Below, one piece after another: positions 46,801 through 58,800 of a stretch of DNA of 64,000 nt. Each line of letters begins with the position of its first letter. Positions within the stretch are counted from its first letter, which is position 1. The notes under the pieces are model-generated. The model was not told the origin of the DNA and made no database searches. It worked only from the letters and a program-made list of their open reading frames with translations. Source of the DNA: Sphaerolaimus hirsutus (Eukaryota > Nematoda > Chromadorea > Monhysterida > Sphaerolaimidae); the NCBI GenBank assembly GCA_964036195.1, contig OZ038455.1, forward strand, positions 10,061,855 through 10,125,854. Reading direction: 5' to 3'. A program made the translations under genes and the position numbers.

Positions 46801-49800
46801 TACACGAGCCTGTGCCTCTCCGAATGTAAACCCGCCCCGAATGTATACCCGCCCCGAATGGAAGCATACCCGCTCTGAAGGTAAGCCCGGCCCGAAGGTA
46901 ACTGATGCTACCTTCGGGCCGGGCTTACCTTCGGAGCGGGTATACATTCGGAGCGGGTATTCATTCGGGCCGGGTTGGAGATAAGCGGAGGGGGGGGGCA
47001 CGACTGGCGGCGCGTGTGCACCCATCGGCGCGGTGCGGCAAACACAAAGGGCAAATAACAATACAAAATGATACCCGAAATTGAATTTCAACTCATTTCG
47101 GGTATCATTTTCATCTGCTAGTTTTCATCATTTTTGGGAAAACAACATGGAACTAGCAGTTGAAATTGAAACCCAAAATTGAAATTTTGTACCAGATTTC
47201 AATTTCGGGTTTTTATTTCAGCTGCTAGTTTCATGTCGTTTTCACGAATACGTTGAAAACTAGCAGATTAAAATTATACCCGAAATGAGGAGTAAAGATA
47301 CCCCAAAATGTCGGCAGATCGTTTTCCAAGATGTCGTTTTCTGTTCGATTAAATGTCGGCAGATCATGTTGCACAAATGTTGCTCGAAAAGACACTGAAT
47401 CGCATGCCGAACCGGGGGGGGGGTCACTCATCAAACATCAAATATCGGTTGCGGTCTTGGCGGCAAAATATAAAGAGCCATGCATTGCTGGGCCTCATTT
47501 GTATTGTTATTTGCCCTTTGTGTTTGCCGCACCGCGCCGATGGGTGCACATGCGCCGCCAGTCGTGCCCCCCCCCCCACTAATCTCCAACCCGGTCCGAA
47601 TGTATACCCGCTCCGAAGGTAAGCCCGGCCCGAAGGTAGCATCAGTTACCTTCGGGCCGGGCTTACCTTCGGAGCGGGTATGCTTCCATTCGGTGCGGGT
47701 ATACATTCGGGGCGGGTATACATTCGGAATGAGCCTTGGTCAATATACACCTGTCATTTGCACATTTGACAAATTCGTGATTGTGCGATGGAATGAGTCT
47801 ACCGTATTCCATCGAAATATCCCTTCAAAATACCCCCCCTCAAAATACCCCGCTCAAAATGGTCACTATGAATTCATAACCCACACCCTCGAAATATCCT
47901 TCTCGTTTAACCCCTCAATATTTCCACTCAGAAACAATCTCCTCCGGGGGTATTTCAAGGACGTTTTTTCTGAAGTTTTGGGACGTGATCATGCCACATA
48001 CATTAATGCTTATCCATACCAATTTTCCAGGTCCCCAGTTCTGCACGGAAATCAATCCGAATGTGTGCCAAAGTGGTTATTATTGTCATTTTGGTGGTCA
48101 GAGAGACACAACCTTGTGTTGCCCACAATGTGAGTTTTTCTTTGCTTGTCCATTGTACGTGTTTACAACTAGATGTGTAAAAATATCGGAGAAGTAAATT
48201 AACAATTTTTCCAATGAAAACACAAAAGAACTTTACAGTGAAGTGGTCCAAGAAAAAATCTAAAGCATATGTATGATTTTATCAATATTTTCTTACCCAC
48301 GTTCAATATACATTAACCACAACACTTCGAATTTTCCAATTTTTCTTTGCCGTCGTTAGCGTTAGACACGGGGCTCTCCTACCCACACACCTAGTGATGG
48401 AAAAGCGCCAGAAAAAGGGGCGCCAGGCGCCAATGGCGCCATGGCGCCATTCGGAAACTGGGCGCCAAGCGCCAAGGGCGCCACAGAAAAAGGGCGCCAG
48501 GCGCCAAGGGCGCCATGGCGCCATTCGGAAAGTGGGCGCCAGGCGCCAATGGCGCCACGGAAAGAGGGCGCCAAGCGCCAATGGCGCCATGGCGCCATTT
48601 GAAAATAAGGGCGCCAGGCGCCAAGGGCGCCAGGATAAATAAGTGTGTATGATACCCTGCGTGTGCTAAAAATGGTTCTCCAACACTTTATTTCACACAA
48701 TCACTTCTTTAATTATGTTCTCTAGCATGTAATCAACAAAAACGAAACTAGCAACAAAAATTTGGCATAAAATCATATTTACTTACGCGTAAATTTTAAT
48801 TCAAACGCAATGAAAATTATCGCAAAGCATTCACCTCAAATAGATTTTTGCAATGGATGCTTTTTGAAGTGGATAAAAACGGAATTAAAACGATTTGAAT
48901 CCGTTGATTGACAAGTTTGTAGGTTGCACGGCCCATCATTCCAGCCGAAGTGTCTGGAAAACCATTGGACGAACGATTTCAGTCCACTGGCACCACGTGT
49001 ATTTTTCCAGCGAATTTCGATTATCCACGGGCGCGCTTTTTTCTTTTTTATCGTTTTCGCAGCGCTCACCTTGAAATCCTGCTGGCGCCATTTTGGCGCC
49101 CTTTTAAAGCAGGGCGCCAGGCGCCAAGGGCGCCACGGAAAAAGGGCGCCAAGGGCGCCATGGCGCCTTTCAGAAAGTGGGCGCCAGGCGCCAAGGGCGC
49201 CACAGAAAAAGGGCGCCAAGCGCCAATGGCGCCATGGCGCGGCGCCCTTTGGCGCCCTCAAAAGGCGCCAGCGCCATGGCGCCATTCCATCACTACACAC
49301 ACCCCAATAACCTGTCAAAATACGCAAATTCACACTTGTCACGCATTTCCAGTGGGCGGTTCAGCGTGTGCCCAGCGCGTGGAGCCGGGAAATGGACAGT
49401 ATTCCCTGTCCAGATTTTACTATGACGCACAAGTGAAACAGTGCAGGCCATTCACATATTCCGGTGCCGGTGGCAATGAAAATCAATTTCTGTCCCAAGC
49501 GCAGTGCGAGGCTCAATGTCCAGGTTTGACATTTTAGTGTTGGATTTTTTTGGATTTCTCTGAGGTACGGTTGAGCACATTGTCAGGTGTTTGTGCCAGA
49601 GATAATAAATTTAAACTTATAATAAAGTTTACGGTGATACGAAAGTTTGGAAATAACCAGTGAAGTTAAACTGATAAGAAAATGACATGAATGACAAGAA
49701 TCACCTATTGTATCCAAATTATTCCCCCGACACTATCGATTGCGATGCCGCCAACATCAATTTTGAAATTTTGAAAAATTTCTTCCACCTACACCAACCC

Positions 49801-52800
49801 ACTCTTTATGATGTGCGAAATTGACTTGTCTACACAAACAACATGTATTGTCCACCATTAAACTGACATTGTTTAATTGTACTCGCAGTGTACATAAACG
49901 CGTGTGCCCAAGGAGAACCTCAAATGGAGCCAGGAAGCAGCAAACCAAAATCGTGCACATTTGACAATTTAAACTTGAATTCAAATTGCGCCCCTGGATA
50001 CTGGTGTCACATTGGCAGCGGGCCAGAAACTACCATGTGCTGCAGAGAAAGTTGGTTCACACAAACTCGTTCTGATGTGTTATTTGTGTTATTTAAAAAA
50101 TTTATTGTGTTTTTGGATATATGTCGTAAAAATACTCATGCCAATATCCCTAGACAACTGGACATCTTTCACAAACAACTGCAATACAGTTCCTGTTTTG
50201 AAATACATAGCTGTCGGGTATAGTTACACTTGTAAAATAGTTTACGAAAACTTTTTCGAGTCTAGTGACAACGATTTGCAAGGTGTCCGTTTTCCAGCAC
50301 AATATTTACCATTTACCTTTACAAATATGTTCAAATATGGCTTGCTCAAATATTTACATTTATTATGGTGGAAGTATTTTTTTTCCCTGTTCTATTTTTT
50401 CAACCTGCTGGTGTTGGCTACGACTTACCAAAAAGCTCATTTCAGCTTGCAATAATACTTCTGGTGCAGAGGAACATTGTTCAGTAAAGTGGGCGGAGTT
50501 AGGCTCATTTCAATGGATTTGTTCACTTTTGGTGTGTGGGGGTGGCCACGACTAGAAATTTTTCTGCAATCAACTATCTTTTTTCATGCTTAAATGACAT
50601 CTCCCACGGATACAGAGTGCAGGCACACAGAGCAGGAGGGATCAAACGGTGGCCTTAATCACTTTCAATGCTTTTCAATCCTCAGACTTTTTACTGCATG
50701 CTCATTGGATGACACATGTACAGTATTACCTCGAATTATCCCCTCCCTTGAATTAACCCCAATGCAATAGCTAGATGCAATAGTGCATGCAGTTGTGTTA
50801 AGTTAACATCCGTGTTGAGTTATTATAACATACAGAATATTCATTCAAACTTTAACTTCAATAACAAAAATTCAATAACTACTTCAATAAAAGCAACGTG
50901 TTTTCCTACTTTGATCTGGGCAATGTTTTTAGCTCTAGCTTCACCCTGAATACATTCTGCATGTCTGCAAACAAACAAACAAATTTTTAAAGACTTACAG
51001 AAAACACTTGAATTTTTCCAAAGTGTGAAATCTTCCACACACTATTGAGAAGGAAATGTATTGAATCAGCAATGAAAACTGCACAGGGGGCACATTGAGA
51101 TATAAAAATGCTTAAATAATTTTTGCAGCTGGCAATGCATGTGAGCAGCCAGTGAATGCGGGCCAGGGTAATGCCAACTTGCCAAGGTATAACTACGATC
51201 AAGTTACAAGGACATGTCTCCCATTCATGTACAGGTTAGACCATTTTCATTATATCGTGTCAAGTGTTGAAACTTGGTTGAATTTAAAGGACTCTAGCTG
51301 ACAATCGCATCCAAGGTTGTCAAATTTTGCAAAATCAGTTAAAAACGAAAACAACATCTAACTAAATATACAAGGAGTGTTTCCGTATTTTTTGAAACAA
51401 ATGACGTGAAAAAATTTTTGTTGCAGCTGCACCCACAGATCAGCATTGAAAAAATCTCTAGATCTCGTTGTAAATACTTACATATAGGTACTCTGCGGAC
51501 TTCACACCTAGTATGAAAACCTACCATAACCCATCTGAATAATGAACCCACAATTTTACAGTTTTTCATTATAATATTTTGTTTTTACTATGGAATAATT
51601 AATTACGAAATTTATCGCAAAATTTTATTCATTAAATTATGGTAGGTTTTCATACTAGTTGTGCTGTCCGCCGAGTATACCTAAATAATACAAAAATGTT
51701 CCCACACTTTCAGGGGCCAACGGGGCAACCAGAACAATTTCATCACTTTGGATCAGTGCGAGAATAGCTGCAACGTGCGACCGAATCCGTGCAGAGACGG
51801 GTCTCCCTACAGGTGGATATTGTTTTTAGATCAATAAAATAATTTATTTAATAAATTAAGTAAATATAAATGTAACATTAAAAACACAGAAAATAGGTTT
51901 TGTGATTTTCTTCTTCAAAATGCGTTAAACATGTCCGCACATGGGATATTTCCTGTCGTGTGAACGATTGATAGAGCCATTGTACCGCGAATAGAATTTA
52001 ATGAATTATTTTAACTTCACACAATATTTCCTCATTTTAAAAAATTTTTCAAGCCTCATATTCTTTTGAAAAAATTCAAAATTCTCCGCAGCCCGGAAGG
52101 CGGCCGGCCGCAAACGTGCAACGCTCTGACAACCGTAAATTCGTGCCCGACAAATTATTGGTGCCACGTGGGCGCCGGCTTGGAGACCACCGTGTGCTGT
52201 CCCGGATGTTGGTTCAATTGCTATTTGTGTTTTTGCTCACCATTTTGGCTATTATTTACTGGTTCTGCAAATATTTACAAATGGGAATCCGGTGGGAGCC
52301 GGGTCAGGTGGCAGTCCCAAGCCCTGCAAAGTGTAAAGTAAAGTGTCAAATGTAAAGTCAAATGCAAAGTAAACTGCCAATTGTCATGCAAAGTTCAGTA
52401 ATAAAATCTTTTCCTTTTTGTTTTGATTGACACTTTACTTTGCATTTGACTTTACATTTGACACTTTACTTTACACTTTACAGGGCTTGGGACTGCCCCC
52501 AGGTGACACTGCCCGCAACAACTCGATTTACCGTATTTCCTCGAAATACCCCCGGGGGATTTATTTTTCAGTATGAAACTTTTGAGGTGGTGGTTCGAGG
52601 GAATTATTATTTCGCCAGGAATTTTCATGAAGGGTCGTAGTACAGAATAGGTCTTTACATACACATAAAATAACTAGTAATACATATGACTAAACTGGAT
52701 ATATAAGGACGTATCGATGTAATATACAAACTAGGCTATGTGTAGCTGCGATGCAAATTGGCCCCAATTAATACATCATGTACATTGCATACATGATGTA

Positions 52801-55800
52801 CATCATTCAAGTCGGGGGATGGGGTATTTTCTTTTGAAGTGGTTTGAAGTTTGATTAACTGGTTGCTGAAACGGTTTAAGCAGACTAAACGCTCAATGTA
52901 CAGCGAAGTGCCGCACATAAGCGTTTTTGTTACCCTAAATCCTCGAATAAGACCCCAGGGGAGTTATTTTTTCGTCAGACGTTTTGGAGGGGGAGTTATT
53001 CATAGGGGGGGGGAGTTATTCGAGGGGGGGGGAGTTATTATTTCCTCAGGAAACTTGGACTTAATTCATTGTATGGATGCAGCATGTAAACTCGTGTAAT
53101 TCAGGTATTTCACTGTCCAACAACAACAAAACAATGTGTATCCACTGCATACACATTATTATCTGCTGTCGCTACTATTCTTCTATAGTTTTGTATTGTA
53201 TCCTTTTCATCAGAAGTAAGAGTTATTTAAGAGGGGGAGTTATTCAAGGGGGGGGTTATTTTTTCCTCACCCCGCCAGCAGGGGGGACTTATTCAGGGGG
53301 GGGGGGAGTTATTCGAGGGGGGTCTTATTCGAGGATTTGCGGTATATTGTTTGGATTTGCAGTCCACTAGATGTTTCGGTGCGCGGACCCAAAGGCGGTC
53401 CACCTGCCGATAGCTTTATAATTTGAGGGGGGGGGGGGTATTTTTCCCTAAGGTGCCGGTGTCAGTACGGTACCCTCGCAATCTCCACAACCACGCAGTC
53501 ACATCAACACCGTGCGACCTGGGTCTGGAAATCGGCGAGGGCAATGCAAACTTGCGCAGATTCTATTACAATCCGGTCACAAAGAGGTGCGAGCAATTTA
53601 CGTACGGAGGTCTCAAGGGCAACCAGAACAACTTTGTCAGCCAGGTAGGTGGACACTGGGCATTCTTTAGTAAGCGGAATTTTAGTAAGTTTTGTGGTAG
53701 TTAGTTGAGTAAACAGATGATATGGAAGGGTCGATGTGTAGCGAATAGCTCTACCGCAAAAGTGGACCGACGTACCGGAAATGGAAAAAAAACACGTGAA
53801 AAGGGCAGTGCACTATTCCGCATCTAAACCCATCCCGCATGTTGACCCGGAACACATTTAATTATACCTGGCATGTTGAAAATACCTAATAAAACACATG
53901 ACCTAGTTATTTTGAGGTGAAAATCTATAAGAAGTTGGAAAATTAGGGAATTTTGGTGAAAATTAGGGTAAAATTGCTCAAAAACGCTCCAGATAGCTAG
54001 ATAGCTAGGCAATTTGCGTGTGTGGGGGTGTTCAAGGGAATGTAGCGAAGAAAAATTACGCCAGGGATAGATAGATAGCTGGGTGGTTTGGGGTGGTGTT
54101 ACCCACCCCCCTTTCTTACCCCTGCAGGCATAATGTGTCTATAATGGGTCTACATGCGGGCTGGGCTTTGATGCGGAATGGGCCCTAGCCCGTGAAAAGC
54201 GCCACCAGGGGCCAGTCCTGCAAGTTGACAAGTGTTTTACTCTTGACATTGCTTTTCACTGTTAACTTGACTCTCGACTTTGTCACTTGCCGGTTCCGCA
54301 AGTGACAAAGTCAAGAGCAAAGTCTAGAGTTTAGAGAAAGTCTGGCAAAGGCCACAATTGATTATGTCTTGGTCGATAATGCGCGACCAGGAATCAGGAT
54401 ACTTATGTATTCATTTTCGCAAAAAAAAATTTAAAGAAAAAGGCGATATAATTTTAAAGAAAAAGGCGGAGTCACGAACAAGCGTGCTTTTACAATGATT
54501 TTTTCCGAGGGTTTTCTCTTTTTTTGCTGGAACGATTTTTATTTTTATTAACGATGACGTCATGATGGAGTGTTTTGTTCAGAAATATGCATAGCATTCG
54601 GTCGGTCCGCCGAGTATACGAAAAAATTTCAAACAACATAAATATATGGGTAACAACACAAGTAAACCTCAACCGCCAAGGTCCTTTCACACCACCTGTT
54701 ACTTTCAGACAACCCCCCCCCCCCACCCCCCCAGGAATCCTGCGCGCGCGCGTGCAACGAAATAACGAACCCGTGCATCGGGCAACCCGCCACCACGCCG
54801 TCGGGCGACATCGTGTTCTGCTCGGCCACCAACATGGAGAACTGCCCCGTGAACTTCTGGTGCCACATTGGCTTCACGCCAGAGAGTACTGTTTGCTGTC
54901 CTGGTGGTGAGTGGACTCGCTTTTGGTGGAGTCTAGCGCGTGGCGTGTGGATAAAAGAGCGGCTTTAATGGGGATATTGAAATACCGTATTTCGTCGAAA
55001 TACCCCCGGTAACTAATTCACAGTGAAATTTGCTCACGCAAAGATCAAAAATAATTCATTCCGGTGAACTCCAATATATTGTAAACAAATTTATCAGCTT
55101 TGAACGAATTTTACATGTCAACTATTATGCACCAACTATTACCGTATTTCTTTTAATAGAACAGCGCCGTTTTTATTCTTCGTCAACTTTTTTACCTGCC
55201 GTTCTATTTCCCCCCACTCTTTCCACACATTCTTTGCATACCCTCCCAATACCCCCCCTCTCAGCGACAAACCCCTGCTCGGTGCCGCTGGCGCCCGGTA
55301 CCGGTACCCGGTCGCAGGACCGGTGGTACTACAACGCCGACGCCAAGCAGTGCCAGTCCTTCAACTACAACGGCATGCGTGGCAACCAGAACAACTTCAT
55401 CTCGCAGCGCAGTTGCGAGGACACCTGTCCCGGTTGGTGTCATTGTTCGCGGTTTTGGGGCACTCGCAGAGGCTGGAAATGAGCTGGAGAATGTCGAATG
55501 TATTTTACACTTTACTTGACATTTGACATTTTACAGTGTCAAGATGTGGTCGATTTGCCTGACGCTTCTGTCGGGCGACCCGATTCCTCTTGATTCCATA
55601 TATAAACGTGCATCTTACTGATGGCAGCGGTCACGAGCTCGGCTACCGTATTTCCTCGAAATACCCCCAGGGGGTTTATTTTTTCTGAGGTAGAATTTTG
55701 AGGGGGGTATTTCGAGGGGGGTTTATTATTTCGCCAGAAATTTTCTTAAATATCGTAGTAAGGTATGGGAATTTTCATACCCAGAACTGGTAAAAAAACT

Positions 55801-58800
55801 CCACCAAACTATACCAAACGTCACGTATTAGAACATACAAACGTTTATAGCTATACAAACGACTGTATGTATAGCTGCGATGAGATTTGACTCCAATAAA
55901 TACATCATATACATTGTATACATGATGTATATCATTCAAGAGGGGGGTATTTCGAAGGGGGGGTATTTTTTTCCCCAGATCAAAAACACCTGGGGATATT
56001 TCGAGGGGCGGGGTTAATTCAAGGGAGGGGTATTCCGAGGAAATACGGTATTTTGAAAAGGATCAAATTGATCGGGCACATGAACTTTAGAAAAACGTAA
56101 ACGCCATATTTTTATGGCACGTCGCCATTTTTATTACAACAATAATTGACTGAGCCATTTGTGACATTGGAAAGTACGGATAAATAGCGCCATTTTTCAC
56201 GTGATGGTAGCATCACCGATAACTACGGACCTGGAGTAATTGGTCAAGTTCCATTGTGCTCTACAAATTTTTCACCCGTTACCGTATTTTCCCTTAATTT
56301 GCCTAGAACAGAACTCAGGATTCCAATTGCTTGGAATTATTTTTTACAATTTTTTTGACTATTCAAAGACTGGATGCCCCGATGTGTGGCATGCGTTAGC
56401 TGTCAGTGGTCAATATCATGTTTCAGTGTAAAAGGATTAAGATTATCATTATACTTGACGTGCATTATGTAAGCGGCCGCAGTGGCATTTTTACAAGATC
56501 TACGCCCTTCACCACGATTATTTTCAGTTATGTTACATTTGTTATAATGCCAAAACATCACTAATCATGAGTGAAAACATGTACACAAATATGTATATAG
56601 GTAACTAGGTATTATACATGTAAATATTTGCACTTACGGTTCAGCTTTGACAACGTGATAAGTTTAGGCTAAGCTTTATACTAGCTGCTATCTAACAACG
56701 TCGAGAGCACAGCGGCTAGCACGCGGCACAAAAAAATAACTGCACATATTCGTAACCACTCATTTTCAATTACTGACATAAATAAATAGATTGCATGCGT
56801 CCGTTTTCATCAAATAAATGTCCGCGGACCCGAAACACAGTGTTCAAATCGCCATGCGCCAACGGGGCCGACCCGGAAACGTTCAGTTCGGGCCGGGTCA
56901 AAGAGTGCACGCCGCCGAGAAGGCCGCCCTTGGGCAACTCGCCCGGCACGGGGCTCGGCGGCACTTGTTCAGTGGGATACTTCTGCCTGCCTGGGGATGT
57001 GGAGAATGGAGACCAGAGTTATTGCTGTCCCAGCAAGAGTTGTTGGTTTGGGTTTGAGGGCTTGGGGTACACTCGTATGTGACTGACAGAACACTGATAT
57101 TATTTTTCATGTCTTAAACTTCTTTTTTCCGTTCATTTTTTCATTCAATCTAGGTAGTTGTAAAAATGTTGAACACCAATATACGTTGAACTGGTCCCAA
57201 AAAGACAATTGTTTCGGTTACGTTTGGTAAAATTTTCTTTTCACAATATCATTCAAACTGATTAGCTGAAATTGCACATTGATATGTATTTTTTACAGTT
57301 GAACGTTGAATCCTAGCGTAATTTTGATCAACTAAGATAGAAAAATTTCAAACCGCCACAAAACCATTGTAAAATTTCCAGCGTCGATTTGTGAGGCTCC
57401 AGCGCCCGCAGTGGGTGATGGCAATTTGAACATCAAACGATTTTACTACAATCCAGCTATGAAACAATGCAACGAATTCCAGTACAAGGGCATGGGTGGC
57501 AATGAAAATCACTTTCTGACCAGAGAAATCTGCGAAGATGCCTGTGTACCAGGTAAAAAATTTACCCTTATTTACCGTATTTACTAGAAAAATTCCCCCT
57601 CCTTGTATAATTCCCCTTGAATAATCCCCCCCTGTTAGACGAGTGAGGAAAAAATAATTCCCCCTCAAATAATTGCCCCTTCAAGCATATTTGTTGTGTA
57701 TAATTTGAACAAAAATAGTGTGATATGCTGTTAATAAAGCATATTTATGAAATGAGTTCATAGAAACATAAATGAAAATTTTTACAAAATAATAATCCCC
57801 ACTTGAATATTTCCCCTCTCGAATACTCCCCTATCAAAAAAGTCTGACGAAAAAATAATCACCCGGGGCGATTATTCGAGTAAATATGGTAATCCCCCGT
57901 ATAAATTGAGTAGGTAAATTACCACTTCCGTGCCTCAATTTCCAGACGTGAACCCGTGTTCCCTCGGCAGCGAGCCGTACAAGTTTGCCGGGCGCAATTT
58001 CAAATGCCATCAGAATGACACTAGCGATTTGCAAATGCAATGTCCCCTGGGTTATTACTGCCACATCGGCGCGAATGCCGCGAGCACCGTGTGCTGTCCC
58101 AGTGATGGTCGGTTTGTGTTGGTGGATATTTGCCAGTTTACTGATGCATCGTTGTTGAAAAGTATACTCGGCGGACAGCATACCTAGTATGATAACCTAC
58201 CATAATTTAATGAATAAAGCCTTTGTGATAAATTTCGTAATTAATTTTTCCATAGTAAAAACGAAATATTAGGAAGAAAAACTGTAAAATTTTTGGTTGA
58301 TTATTCAGATGGGTTATGGTAGGTTTTCATACTAAGTGTGCTGTCCGCCGAGTATACACAGAAATGTAAACTAGTTTGAGCTTGCTCACTGTTCAAATGC
58401 TGTATAGGTAAAGAATGCAGTCCTTTTAATGCTTAAGAATGAAGAAAAAAGATTTTTTCAAGAGATCCACCAAATGTATCAAAAATAAGCTGTATTTAAG
58501 CTCATTTTTTCCTTAAATGTACAGTGAATAATGAAATAATGCTTTCTGTAACTCTTAAAATAAGCAGAATGTAAGCGTACTGATTGTAAATAGTAAATAG
58601 CAGAAAGTAGGTGTACTACCATACTATGATGAATAAAGTCACGTAAAAAATAATGAACCAAATTCATTCATAATAAAAGTAATTGTATGGAACTACCTTT
58701 ATCTTTCCTCAAAGTTGGATCAAAATGTCTTTAAACATCCCGAAAAAGTCATGAAACACACCTTTAAACATCCCAAACACAAATCATCAAAAATCATTTT

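Noticed and set aside
47480..48133. 217-codon + strand open frame running into the L12 exon
   Set aside because: Most of it is the right arm of a foldback element, and the part over exon 33 is in a frame different from the lustrin frame.
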